DNA of 64,000 bases, taken from the NCBI GenBank assembly GCA_916610825.1, contig OU744451.1, positions 868,001-932,000 on the forward strand. Reading direction: 5' to 3'. The position numbers and the translations under genes are program-made. The notes under the pieces were generated by a model. The model had not been told where the DNA came from. It did not search any database and saw only the letters and a list, made by a program, of their open reading frames with translations. Origin of the DNA: Haliclystus octoradiatus (lineage: Eukaryota > Cnidaria > Staurozoa > Stauromedusae > Haliclystidae). Shown here one piece after another: positions 34,601 through 44,611 of this stretch (positions within the stretch are counted from its first letter, which is position 1; each line of letters opens with the position of its first letter).

Positions 34601-36131
34601 CCAGCTTTTTGAAAAACCCAAAATGCACCCCTTGTCAACTTAAATGGCTCTATCTAAATATAAACTAGATATTTTGTCAAGAAATATTTTTAATTTACTT
34701 CGATACGTGTCAAGGAGTAATCTCTGATGATATCTAATCATTGTCACCCCTTGTTTTAATTTGACGGACCTAGAAGCTGGAGAAAGTGTGAACCCAGCTT
34801 TTTGAAAAACCCAAATGCCCCCCTTGTCAACTTAAATGGCTATATTTAAATATAAACTCGATCAATTTTCGAGAATTATTTTGAATTTACTTCAATACAT
34901 GTCTAGGAGTAATCTCTAATGATATCTTATCATCGGCATCCCTTGTTTTATGTTGAGAAACCTACCTAGAAGTGGGAGAAAGTGTAAACCTAGCTTTTTG
35001 AATAAACCCAAATGCCCCCTTTGTCAACTTAAGTGGCTGTATCTAAATATAAACTCAGTCGATTTTCAAGAAATATTTTGAATTGATTTTGATACATGTC
35101 TAAGAGTACTACCTAGTGATATCTAGTCATCTGCATGTCTCAATTTATTTGGAGAGACCTACAAGTTGAAGTAAGTGAAAGACCAGCATTTTGACCCCCC
35201 TCCCCCAAAAAAACCTTTGTCAACCTGGATGGTTATATATCTAAACATAATAAACTTGATACTTTTTCATGAAATTTTATCAATTTACGTCGATACATGT
35301 CTATGCATGTGATACATGTTGAGTGATATGTAGTCATCGGCATATCTTGCTTTGATTTGAGAGACCTTATAATTCAAAAAGAAAAAGATGGCTTTGAGAC
35401 TTTGTCAACAAAACGGAATGAGTTACATGAGTATAGTATAATTCGTATTTTGCAAACTAAATAACTTATCAAAGAGTCAAGCAATTATAGTCAAACTTAG
35501 AATCATAGTAGTTTATGAATTATTTTAAATGTGCAACCAGTTTGAGATAGATTAGTGCGCGCTTTTAGAAGAACCAGACAGTTTTTATTGCCAACGTAGG
35601 CCTATCGAAGGTTTTCTAGACTTTGTTGAACTCGACTGTCGTGTTTTTGCAAAATCAATATCGAGCTGCTCTTTGTTGAAGCATTATCAAATACTGCCAA
35701 CAGTTTCAAACTTAGATAAGTCATAGTTTATTATGTGCTTACCTTTTTAGCGATGTAGATTCTCGACTACAGTGTGTCTAGAACCATAGAAAAATCAAAT
35801 AATAGGCCATGACATTCAGAAATTAAGATTTATGCCGTCGACTATTTGACGAAATTGACTTGATAATAAAAGTTTTTCTGAATCCATTTAATCGTAAATT
35901 TTTTATTGTGAAGCGTAATCAAGTATTCAATTTTCATTAAGAAATATAAAGTGTAATCTAAATATAAGTCATAGGTTTCCTTCGTTTTACGTCTGCTTCT
36001 GATCGCCATTTTGTAAAGATAACTTACGTGTTAGGCTTTGGCCGCACAATTAAAGCAAATTGACCGCTTTGGATATGTTACGGCACATGCGCGCGCAGGT
36101 GGTCACAACTTCTATCTGTTTGTCAAATCGC
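31604..36131. mobile_element. Foldback/Mutator-like element with long inverted repeats
   Basis: A 4528-bp insertion in CYS2 intron 2, flanked by a perfect 9-bp duplication CTCCCGGAT (31595-31603 and 36132-36140). It starts GCGATTTGACAAACAGATAG and ends with the reverse complement. The inverted arms are long (about 1.4-2.0 kb). Their outer 740-800 bp are near-identical; the inner parts are tandem repeats of about 190-240 bp (landmark GTCAACTTAAGTGGC and its complement), with about three units in the left arm (32340-33010) and six in the right (34140-35370). The middle (33010-34130) is AT-rich with no transposase. A 9-bp duplication and repeat-built long arms fit foldback elements and Mutator-like transposons. 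It is non-autonomous. Confidence 0.88.
33094..33135 (+). ncRNA. Degenerate hammerhead ribozyme
   Basis: Inside the foldback element: stem I TTGC/GCAA, core ATGATGA (canonical CTGATGA, so C3 is A), stem II CGC/GCG around TCAAG, then GAAAC and stem III ACT-ATT-AGT, with A before the expected cut (33129/33130). Loss of C3 should abolish cleavage. The flanks TAATAATAAATAAA and TTTATTTATTATTA form an outer inverted repeat. Confidence 0.6.
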
Positions 36132-36407
36132 CTCCCGGATTTCGATGCATTGTAAATATATGCTGCTATGCTTGAGCTGAGTGTTTTGCTCAATAACATG
36201 TCGATGCATTAGCTGCCGTTGCTTTATCATGTTTAGTAATCGTTATTACTGTATTAGATAATTAATATTATTGGTTTTTAGAACACAAGTTCCAGTGTAT
36301 AATTCTTGCATCAAAGCCGTTACCAGGCTTGTGTTAAAGATGGAAACGAATCTTTGAAATTGGAAATTAGCCACAATACAACTAGCCAAGCATCAAATTT
36401 CACCAAG

Positions 36408-36949
36408 GTTAGTACAACTCGTTGTATCATTTGAGACTAGTGGTTAGGGCTTATGTAGATGGGATACTCAAATATTAGAGGGTATACCTTTTCAACTTTG
36501 AGAAGAAAAAATATATAGGGTATGTTGTTTTAAGGGTAATATGTCATTTTTGAAAAATTATTTGGGTATCTTTTTCATGATCTCAAACGCTTTTAATGTC
36601 ATCTTCACAAACCTGGAGAACAACCCCATCGCAGCACAATGCAATTTACCCCCCGGGGGTCAATGCTTTCGACCTCAACCTTCAGAGGTTATGTGGCCCT
36701 GGCAGAAGCACTAATGGTTGGCGTTAGGAAAAGAGAATCCGGCCATAAAATGCACAAACGCTTTTCTTTAATACATAACCACTTGAACATCAATCAGCCA
36801 GCCCGGTTTGTTTATAAATGACAAATACCAAACTAAACTAAAATACTCCTAAATTAGATCCAAAAAGAAATGTAGCACACATAGCCAACACGGAAATAGG
36901 ATGAAGTGTTAACGGTGGGGTCGGAGGTGCACGCCGCACATGTAGAGTC
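36408..36949. other. CYS2 intron 3, start
   Basis: AT-rich intron sequence followed, from about 36700, by a decayed SINE. Nothing else is recognised. Confidence 0.4.
36705..36836 (+). mobile_element. Decayed SINE fragment
   Basis: TGGTTGGCGTTAGGAAAAGA, ATCCGGCCATAAAATGCAC and GCCCGGTTTGTTTATAAATG match the middle and 3' end of the SINE at 28112 with several changes. The tRNA head is barely recognisable. Confidence 0.65.
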
Positions 36950-37830
36950 AAGAAAGACACACCATTTTTGCTGTTACTTGAAGTTTCACGTTGTTAAACG
37001 ATCATCAGACAGAATACAATTAAAAACATACATACATAAAACCTAGTTAAACATATTTAATAGCAGTGCTTATTGTTATTTATTGTAATGGTTTCTATTG
37101 TTAATATTTAATCTATTGTTATTACATTTCCGTATGCTTGGTCACGTTTTGGATGTTTTGAAATTGGAAAGGTAAAATTTGTTTTCATGGCGGCATTTGG
37201 ATATTAGTTCTGATCTTTTGTTGATTAAGGTTTCTTTTGAGCAAATTATATTATATTTTTCAGCCAGGCAGAGAAAACAACGCTTTGATTTATTACTGTA
37301 TGCAGCAGCCTTGCATAAGATTGACCATTCAATCTGGTAGGACAGCTTGTTGTCTTTGGCTTGCCAAATGTATTTTGAAAGTTGGGTGTTCAATTCATAA
37401 TTTCTGTTTCTGAAAGACAGCATATGCTTTGTGTAGCGATCCTTGAAGCTACCTTCAGTCAGTCCGATGTAATTTTTGACGCAGTCATCTTCAGTTGTCA
37501 CCTTTGCTATGTAGACCACGCTTTCTGTTTGGCATTTATTTTGTAGTGGGCACGTTGGTTTTGATCTGCAGTTGCATTGTTTTGTATTTTGTTTGTCGGC
37601 CTTTGGTTCACTTGTTACTTTTCTGTTATGGTTTTTTATTATTCTTTCCATATTGCTGGTACAGCTGTAGCTGACTTTAATATTATTTTGGTTAAAAATT
37701 TTTCGATACTGGTGTTCTTTTGGGAAGTGTTTATTTAGTAGTTTCAGAAAGATGCGGCCTATGTTTGTTTTGACGCTTTTATTAAACGGCGGGTTGAACC
37801 AAATTATATTTCGTTGCCTCGTTGCCTCAT
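36950..37830 (-). pseudogene. 5'-truncated Penelope-like element, minus copy
   Basis: The minus strand starts in the last part of the reverse transcriptase (RNIIWFNPPFNKSVKTNIGR, KVSYSC) and continues into a GIY-YIG endonuclease: linker CNCRSKPTCPLQNKC, VVYIAKV, KNYIGLTEGSFKDRYTKH and LSKYIW, ending in KRSELISKCRHENKFYLSN and a stop at 37142. The 3' UTR carries a hammerhead ribozyme. PLE proteins combine an RT with this nicking endonuclease for target-primed insertion. Nearly all of the RT is missing, so the copy cannot move alone. It is head-to-head with an almost identical plus copy. Confidence 0.93.
36970..37013 (-). ncRNA. Hammerhead ribozyme (PLE minus copy)
   Basis: On the minus strand: stem I TCTGT/ACAG, core CTGATGA, stem II CGTT-TAAC-AACG, GAAAC, stem III ACT-TCA-AGT, cut after GTA. 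The core is intact. Identical to the plus copy at 38624. Confidence 0.88.
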
Positions 37831-37849
37831 TGCCTCATTGAGAAGCATT

Positions 37850-38776
37850 GAGAATAAGCGGCCATGAGTCGCACTTGCATTTCAATCAGCGCCAAATGAC
37901 AAATAACAACAGGAGAAAAAGGCAACGAAATATAATTTGGTTCAACCCGCCGTTTAATAAAAGCGTCAAAACATACATAGGCCGCATCTTTCTGAAACTA
38001 CTAAATAAACACTTCCCAAAGGCCGACCACAAAAGGCCGACAAACAAAATACAAAACAATGCAACTGCAGATCAAAACCAACGTGCCCACTACAAAATAA
38101 ATGCCAAACAGAAAGCGTGGTCCACATAGCAAAGGTGACAACTGAAGATGACTGCGTCAAAAATTACATCGGACTGACTGAAGGTAGCTTCAAGGATCGC
38201 TACACAAAGCATATGCTGTCTTTCAGAAACAGAAATTATGAATTGAGCACCCAACTTTCAAAATACATTTGGCAAGCCAAAGACAACAAGCTGTCCTACC
38301 AGATTGAATGGTCAATCTTATGCAAGGCTGCTGCATACAGTAATAAATCAAAGCGTTGTTTTCTCTGCCTGGCTGAAAAATATAATATAATTTGCTCAAA
38401 AGAAACCTTAATCAACAAAAGATCAGAACTAATATCCAAATGCCGCCATGAAAACAAATTTTACCTTTCCAATTTCAAAACATCCAAAACGTGACCAAGC
38501 ATACGGAAATGTAATAAATAATAGATTAAATATTAACAATAGAAACCATTACAATAAATAACAATAAGCACTGCTATTAAATATGTTTAACTAGGTTTTA
38601 TGTATGTATGTTTTTAATTGTATTCTGTCTGATGATCGTTTAACAACGTGAAACTTCAAGTAACAGCAAAAATGGTGTGTCTTTCTTGACTCTATTATTA
38701 TTTACCGCTCTGCTATTTACAAGCATTGAGCACTGTTCACCTGCCAATACTTTTAAATTTTTATTAAATTTGAAAC

Positions 38777-38818
<42 letters not shown>
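37850..38818 (+). pseudogene. 5'-truncated Penelope-like element, plus copy
   Basis: Inverted partner of the minus copy. The frame from about 37918 reads RNIIWFNPPFNKSVKTYIGR, then breaks near 38022 where about 60 bp are lost (CCCAAAGGCCGACCACAAAA). The endonuclease resumes as VVHIAKV (tyrosine to histidine in the first motif) and KNYIGLTEGSFKDRYTKH, and runs to a stop at 38494. The 3' end includes a hammerhead and continues through GAGCACTGTT to an (AT)n tract near 38780-38815. The head-to-head junction is GCCTCATTGCCTCATTGAG near 37820-37845. Confidence 0.92.
38624..38667 (+). ncRNA. Hammerhead ribozyme (PLE plus copy), sense in CYS2 intron 3
   Basis: Stem I TCTGT (38624-38628) with ACAG (38663-38666), core CTGATGA (38629-38635), stem II CGTT/AACG with loop TAAC, GAA at 38650-38652, stem III ACT-TCA-AGT, A at 38662. 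Predicted cut 38662/38663. All catalytic core positions are intact. Confidence 0.9.
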
Positions 38819-38820
<2 letters not shown>

Positions 38821-40010
38821 TAGGCGTAGGAGCTGGGGGGGCAGGGGGGCATTTGCCCCCCCAAACGCATTTGAGAAAAAAATTCGGGCAATTTTTCGGG
38901 CAAATCAACAAATTACAAATCTTTTGTGGTACAGTGAAAGTGTTCAGGAAATTTATTGTGTATTAATAAAATTCAACACTTCACAAAAACAGTTTTATGA
39001 ACAGGAGTATACTATGCATTGTAAGCCTACTGGCAAGCTTTCTTCTTATCATGTTCCAATCTAATATTCATAATTTTATGCAATAATTATGGTTGCTATA
39101 TCGCTTAATTATTTTGAAGACTCCACCCCCATTTGTTTTGCAATATAAAAAATCCAGAACTCATCGACACGCTTTATATATTAACGTCTGAAAAGATTAA
39201 GACCGTGATGACATGAGAAATGTAACATTGACCCAAATGTGTAAGTGGAAATTTTTAGGTCAATTTTCGGGCAGATCAAGCTATTTCTTATATCTCTTTG
39301 CTAAATGAAATTATTCAGTCGTTCAATATTTCGCAGGTTATACGTAACGTTGTCCTGAAAAATATCAGTAAACAATAATCCAAATTTTCTTGCTCGCTCT
39401 GCTCGCAACAATTCTTCGCATCAGATCATATAGGGATTAGTGAAGCAGATCACTATTTGCCATAAAATAGGCTTGTCTCGCACTTTCAAATTAAATACAT
39501 AACCCAGTGCTGCATATGACAGTGTATTTTACGGTGCCTAAAATACACTGCTATATGCAGCAAAATATTCTGCTCTAAGGTGTCTAAACATTCTCAGGAA
39601 ATAAAAGTAAATACCTAAATAGGATGACCTATATGACGAGCGAGGTATGACTAAAACGTTCTTTATAACGATCCACTACAGGGAGAAATGAACGTTATTA
39701 TTTACACCGTAAAGCTAAGTTGCAGGAGGAATGGAATAGCTGATAACGGCTTTTTGAATTCAGTAAAAAATGATATAATCATATATAATTGCTTAAAATG
39801 AATGTAAAATGAATATGTTTCAATATTTAATGACGGTATTAAAAAATTTGTGGGGCTGAAGGAGGCCTGTGATGTTTGTGTTTCTATCCTGTGATACATC
39901 TTCTGCAATTTTGCATGTGAGTTACCTCTTATAACAACATTTCCCGGAAAAAATTTTTCGGGCAAAACCATTTTTGCCCCCCTGGTTGGAAATGTGCCCC
40001 TACGCCTATG
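38819..40010. mobile_element. DNA transposon-like insertion with CATAGGCGTAGG ends
   Basis: A 1192-bp unit starting CATAGGCGTAGGAGC and ending CCCCTACGCCTATG. The outer ends are inverted repeats, followed inside by G-rich GGGGGGGCAGGGGGGC against CCCCCC near the far end, and by repeated TTCGGGCAA words at both ends. It is inserted in an (AT)n tract, so any TA-type duplication is hidden. No transposase is readable (one 89-codon frame on the minus strand has no motif). Superfamily not assigned. Confidence 0.75.
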
Positions 40011-40043
40011 TATATATATAAAATAAGAAAAGAGACGTTTTCT

Positions 40044-40083
40044 CCGTTACTCGAAGTTTCGCGCTGTAGCGCTCCTCAGACGG
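40044..40083 (-). ncRNA. Hammerhead ribozyme, left arm
   Basis: Minus strand: stem I CCGT/ACGG, core CTGAGGA, perfect stem II GCGC-TACA-GCGC, GAAAC, stem III ACT-TCG-AGT, A before the cut. Intact. Confidence 0.9.
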
Positions 40084-40107
40084 TTTTATTCATATCGATA
40101 AATAAAA

Positions 40108-40147
40108 CCGTCTGAGGAGCGCTACAGCGCGAAACTTCGAGTAACGG
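40108..40147 (+). ncRNA. Hammerhead ribozyme, right arm, sense in CYS2 intron 3
   Basis: Stem I CCGT (40108-40111) with ACGG (40144-40147), core CTGAGGA (40112-40118), stem II GCGC/GCGC, GAA at 40131, predicted cut 40143/40144. Intact; mirror image of the motif at 40044. Confidence 0.9.
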
Positions 40148-40258
40148 AGAAAACGTCTCTTTTCTTATTTTATATCTATACAGCTCTGCTTACCGGTATT
40201 GAGCACTATATTGATGTTTTGCTCTTAATAAATAAATTTATTTATTTACTAAATCAAC

Positions 40259-40303
<45 letters not shown>

Positions 40304-40330
40304 AAGAAGTCAAAGACTACACATTTTGAT

Positions 40331-40373
40331 ACTGTTACTTAAAGTTTCACGCTTTATGCGATCCTCAGACAGT
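40331..40373 (-). ncRNA. Hammerhead ribozyme, array minus unit 1
   Basis: Minus strand: stem I ACTGT/ACAGT, core CTGAGGA, stem II CGC-ATAAA-GCG, GAAAC, stem III ACT-TTA-AGT, A before the cut. Intact. Confidence 0.9.
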
Positions 40374-40595
40374 TAAAACTAATCAATAAAATACATTATA
40401 CCTCATAATTAAACTTACAAAACGCGGCTATTGTTAAATAATATAAAGGCTATTGTTTTGTTAGATGCGATAATTCTTTGTAGTTATTTCCTATGCGGTA
40501 GTTAGTTATTACAGATTATGTTTTAGTGGATTTATAATTAGAAAAATAAAATTTATTTTCATGCCTACACTTAGAGATTAATTCTGATTTTTTAT

Positions 40596-40850
40596 TTAAT
40601 CTAGTTCGAATTTCTCCAATTCACTAATTTGTGGCGGGCAATTTCTTGATTTAAATCCAAGGTTTGCATCGGTTGTATTACTGATATCGTTGGTCTCCTC
40701 TGTTTCTTCCTTTTGGAAGAAAAACGCTTTCCATCGCATTCGTTTGATTACGCTTTCAATTTTCGCAATTAGCTGCATTAAATAAGTCTTCCTAGGAGGT
40801 ATTGGTATGTTTTTAATTGAATAGTCAAATGTGATTCTTTCCATGGTCAT
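40596..40850 (-). pseudogene. PLE N-terminal remnant, array minus unit 1
   Basis: 84 codons starting MTMERITFDYSIKNIPIPPR, then LIAKIESVIKRMRWKAFFF, an acidic linker, GFKSRNCPP and ISELEKFELD with a stop. The RKxYL..VIKRMRWKA pattern is the conserved start of PLE reverse-transcriptase proteins. The deletion joins it out of frame to KKSELISKCRHENKFYFSN, the PLE C-terminus. Residue 12 is I here and M in the other units. Confidence 0.8.
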
Positions 40851-40995
40851 TTCTGCAGTAAGATTATAGTGCTCTACTAGAGATCCAGGAGCTAATAATA
40901 GTATTAGATATTATCTAATAGCAGTAAAACAGTGCTCAATGTCAGTTGACAGAGCTGTAAATATAATAAAGAAGTCAAAGACTACACATTTTGAT

Positions 40996-41038
40996 ACTGT
41001 TACTTAAAGTTTCACGCTTTATGCGATCCTCAGACAGT
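40996..41038 (-). ncRNA. Hammerhead ribozyme, array minus unit 2
   Basis: Same sequence as unit 1, exactly 665 bp further. Intact core. Confidence 0.9.
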
Positions 41039-41260
41039 TAAAACTAATCAATAAAATACATTATACCTCATAATTAAACTTACAAAACGCGGCTATTGTT
41101 AAATAATATAAAGGCTATTGTTTTGTTAGATGCGATAATTCTTTGTAGTTATTTCCTATGCGGTAGTTAGTTATTACAGATTATGTTTTAGTGGATTTAT
41201 AATTAGAAAAATAAAATTTATTTTCATGCCTACACTTAGAGATTAATTCTGATTTTTTAT

Positions 41261-41515
41261 TTAATCTAGTTCGAATTTCTCCAATTCACTAATTTGTGGC
41301 GGGCAATTTCTTGATTTAAATCCAAGGTTTGCATCGGTTGTATTACTGATATCGTTGGTCTCCTCTGTTTCTTCCTTTTGGAAGAAAAACGCTTTCCATC
41401 GCATTCGTTTGATTACGCTTTCTATTTTCGCAATTAGCTGCATTAAATAAGTCTTCCTAGGAGGTATTGGTATGTTTTTCATTGAATAGTCAAATGTGAT
41501 TCTTTCCATGGTCAT
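41261..41515 (-). pseudogene. PLE N-terminal remnant, array minus unit 2
   Basis: Same 84-codon frame as the unit-1 remnant, with SMKNIP in place of SIKNIP. No catalytic part. Confidence 0.8.
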
Positions 41516-41660
41516 TTCTGCAGTAAGATTATAGTGCTCTACTAGAGATCCAGGAGCTAATAATAGTATTAGATATTATCTAATAGCAGTAAAACAGTGC
41601 TCAATGTCAGTTGACAGAGCTGTAAATATAATAAAGAAGTCAAAGACTACACATTTTGAT

Positions 41661-41703
41661 ACTGTTACTTAAAGTTTCACGCTTTATGCGATCCTCAGAC
41701 AGT
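41661..41703 (-). ncRNA. Hammerhead ribozyme, array minus unit 3
   Basis: Third copy at the 665-bp spacing. Intact core. Confidence 0.9.
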
Positions 41704-41925
41704 TAAAACTAATCAATAAAATACATTATACCTCATAATTAAACTTACAAAACGCGGCTATTGTTAAATAATATAAAGGCTATTGTTTTGTTAGATGCGA
41801 TAATTCTTTGTAGTTATTTCCTATGCGGTAGTTAGTTATTACAGATTATGTTTTAGTGGATTTATAATTAGAAAAATAAAATTTATTTTCATGCCTACAC
41901 TTAGAGATTAATTCTGATTTTTTAT

Positions 41926-42180
41926 TTAATCTAGTTCGAATTTCTCCAATTCACTAATTTGTGGCGGGCAATTTCTTGATTTAAATCCAAGGTTTGCATC
42001 GGTTGTATTACTGATATCGTTGGTCTCCTCTGTTTCTTCCTTTTGGAAGAAAAACGCTTTCCATCGCATTCGTTTGATTACGCTTTCTATTTTCGCAATT
42101 AGCTGCATTAAATAAGTCTTCCTAGGAGGTATTGGTATGTTTTTCATTGAATAGTCAAATGTGATTCTTTCCATGGTCAT
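41926..42180 (-). pseudogene. PLE N-terminal remnant, array minus unit 3
   Basis: Protein identical to that of unit 2. Confidence 0.8.
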
Positions 42181-42325
42181 TTCTGCAGTAAGATTATAGT
42201 GCTCTACTAGAGATCCAGGAGCTAATAATAGTATTAGATATTATCTAATAGCAGTAAAACAGTGCTCAATGTCAGTTGACAGAGCTGTAAATATAATAAA
42301 GAAGTCAAAGACTACACATTTTGAT

Positions 42326-42368
42326 ACTGTTACTTAAAGTTTCACGCTTTATGCGATCCTCAGACAGT
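42326..42368 (-). ncRNA. Hammerhead ribozyme, truncated minus unit 4
   Basis: Fourth copy. Its unit is cut off at 42426 by the inversion junction, so it has no coding remnant behind it. Confidence 0.9.
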
Positions 42369-42532
42369 TAAAACTAATCAATAAAATACATTATACCTCA
42401 TAATTAAACTTACAAAACGCGGCTACAAAGAATTATCGCATCTAACAAAACAATAGCCTTTATATTATTTAACAATAGCCGCGTTTTGTAAGTTTAATTA
42501 TGAGGTATAATGTATTTTATTGATTAGTTTTA

Positions 42533-42575
42533 ACTGTCTGAGGATCGCATAAAGCGTGAAACTTTAAGTAACAGT
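42533..42575 (+). ncRNA. Hammerhead ribozyme, first plus unit, sense in CYS2 intron 3
   Basis: ACTGT (42533-42537), CTGAGGA, stem II CGC/GCG, GAAAC, ACT-TTA-AGT, A at 42570, ACAGT (42571-42575). Predicted cut 42570/42571. Confidence 0.9.
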
Positions 42576-42720
42576 ATCAAAATGTGTAGTCTTTGACTTC
42601 TTTATTATATTTACAGCTCTGTCAACTGACATTGAGCACTGTTTTACTGCTATTAGATAATATCTAATACTATTATTAGCTCCTGGATCTCTAGTAGAGC
42701 ACTATAATCTTACTGCAGAA

Positions 42721-42975
42721 ATGACCATGGAAAGAATCACATTTGACTATTCAATGAAAAACATACCAATACCTCCTAGGAAGACTTATTTAATGCAGCT
42801 AATTGCGAAAATAGAAAGCGTAATCAAACGAATGCGATGGAAAGCGTTTTTCTTCCAAAAGGAAGAAACAGAGGAGACCAACGATATCAGTAATACAACC
42901 GATGCAAACCTTGGATTTAAATCAAGAAATTGCCCGCCACAAATTAGTGAATTGGAGAAATTCGAACTAGATTAA
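42721..42975 (+). pseudogene. PLE N-terminal remnant, plus unit 1
   Basis: Protein identical to those of minus units 2 and 3. The ATG lies 145 bp after the upstream ribozyme, so a ribozyme-cleaved RNA would carry it near its 5' end. Confidence 0.8.
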
Positions 42976-43197
42976 ATAAAAAATCAGAATTAATCTCTAA
43001 GTGTAGGCATGAAAATAAATTTTATTTTTCTAATTATAAATCCACTAAAACATAATCTGTAATAACTAACTACCGCATAGGAAATAACTACAAAGAATTA
43101 TCGCATCTAACAAAACAATAGCCTTTATATTATTTAACAATAGCCGCGTTTTGTAAGTTTAATTATGAGGTATAATGTATTTTATTGATTAGTTTTA

Positions 43198-43240
43198 ACT
43201 GTCTGAGGATCGCATAAAGCGTGAAACTTTAAGTAACAGT
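43198..43240 (+). ncRNA. Hammerhead ribozyme, plus unit 2, sense in CYS2 intron 3
   Basis: Identical motif at +665 bp. Predicted cut 43235/43236. Confidence 0.9.
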
Positions 43241-43385
43241 ATCAAAATGTGTAGTCTTTGACTTCTTTATTATATTTACAGCTCTGTCAACTGACATTGA
43301 GCACTGTTTTACTGCTATTAGATAATATCTAATACTATTATTAGCTCCTGGATCTCTAGTAGAGCACTACAATCTTACTGCAGAA

Positions 43386-43640
43386 ATGACCATGGAAAGA
43401 ATCACATTTGACTATTCAATGAAAAACATACCAATACCTCCTAGGAAGACTTATTTAATGCAGCTAATTGCAAAAATAGAAAGCGTAATCAAACGAATGC
43501 GATGGAAAGCGTTTTTCTTCCAAAAGGAAGAAACAGAGGAGACCAACGATATCAGTAATACAACCGATGCAAACCTTGGATTTAAATCAAGAAATTGCCC
43601 GCCACAAATTAGTGAATTGGAGAAATTCGAACTAGATTAA
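43386..43640 (+). pseudogene. PLE N-terminal remnant, plus unit 2
   Basis: Same protein, with a synonymous change (ATTGCAAAA versus ATTGCGAAA in plus unit 1). Confidence 0.8.
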
Positions 43641-43862
43641 ATAAAAAATCAGAATTAATCTCTAAGTGTAGGCATGAAAATAAATTTTATTTTTCTAATT
43701 ATAAATCCACTAAAACATAATCTGTAATAACTAACTACCGCATAGGAAATAACTACAAAGAATTATCGCATCTAACAAAACAATAGCCTTTATATTATTT
43801 AACAATAGCCGCGTTTTGTAAGTTTAATTATGAGGTATAATGTATTTTATTGATTAGTTTTA

Positions 43863-43905
43863 ACTGTCTGAGGATCGCATAAAGCGTGAAACTTTAAGTA
43901 ACAGT
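43863..43905 (+). ncRNA. Hammerhead ribozyme, last plus unit, sense in CYS2 intron 3
   Basis: Identical motif. The unit ends about 100 bp later in (TA)n at about 44003-44022. Predicted cut 43900/43901. Confidence 0.9.
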
Positions 43906-44003
43906 ATCAAAATGTGTAGTCTTTGACTTCTTTATTATATTTACAGCTCTGTCAACTGACATTGAGCACTGTTTTACTGCTATTAGATAATATCTAATAC
44001 TAT

Positions 44004-44611
44004 ATATATATATATATATATATTTAGTCGAAATCGACTAGGGTACTATATTCGATGAGCTGCATTCTGATTGGCTGCTCAATCGTTTACTATATTTTCT
44101 CATAGTCAACGCTGGCAAGTTCCCTCACAAATTTCAAAAAGTAAACAAGGGTTCGCAAATGTTTTTAAATCAAAATTTTATACGAATTACGGGAGTAAAT
44201 TATAATTTCCGTCCTTGAGAAAACAAAACAAGTAACAAAATCTGAGATGAAGTTGCAACATGTTCAATGGCCCTTGCCCAATGGCCCAATGGTCAATGGC
44301 AACTCGCCTTTATTGTCTACCGTCTTGAATAGTCAACTCAGCGGCCTCGGTGACTATTCGACAGTAGACAACTCGGGCTCCTTGTCTAATTGTTAAATAG
44401 TACATGGATGGAAATTTATTGGGGCTGAGAGAAGTTAGTTGACTTGGTCAGTGCAGACGTGATATGTATATGAACGTTTTACAATAAACCTTACAATTGT
44501 GCGTAGGGAGTAAAATAATCCCGACGCTGGAAATAAGTCCATGATACATAGAGATTAGTTAGATAATATTGATAGTATTGATATCAGCCCTTATCATTTT
44601 TTTATCATCAG
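44004..44611. other. End of CYS2 intron 3
   Basis: A (TA)n tract to about 44022, then unassigned sequence. Around 44270-44385 the words GTCAATGGCAACTC, GAATAGTCAACTC and GACTATTCGACAG suggest a decayed inverted repeat. No gene is seen before exon 4 at 44612. Confidence 0.4.

Larger units (their letters stand above)
40018..40190. mobile_element. Head-to-head PLE termini forming a hammerhead palindrome
   Basis: AAAATAAGAAAAGAGACG.. is followed 50-60 bp later by its exact reverse complement around a short centre (CATATCGATA). Each arm is a PLE 3' end with a hammerhead and nothing else. After the right arm comes ACAGCTCTGC and GAGCACTA, the usual PLE end. No coding sequence is kept. Confidence 0.85.
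40301..44003. repeat. Palindromic array of 665-bp PLE deletion derivatives with hammerheads
   Basis: Units of exactly 665 bp: about three and a quarter on the minus strand (40301-42426), then about two and a third on the plus strand (42427-44003), joined head-to-head at GCGGCTA|CAAAGAATT. Each unit holds a PLE terminus with a hammerhead, an 84-codon frame matching the PLE N-terminus, and the last 30 codons of the endonuclease in another frame, so nearly all RT and endonuclease is deleted. Units are almost identical (single changes such as TTTTTAATTG versus TTTTTCATTG in the first, and ACTATAATC versus ACTACAATC in the last). Both ends lie in (TA)n. This explains much of CYS2 intron 3. Confidence 0.93.

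Noticed and set aside
42721..43640. The 84-codon frame of the 665-bp units as an independent new gene
   Set aside because: It matches the N-terminus of PLE proteins and ends where the internal deletion shifts the frame. Identity between units is explained by recent duplication.
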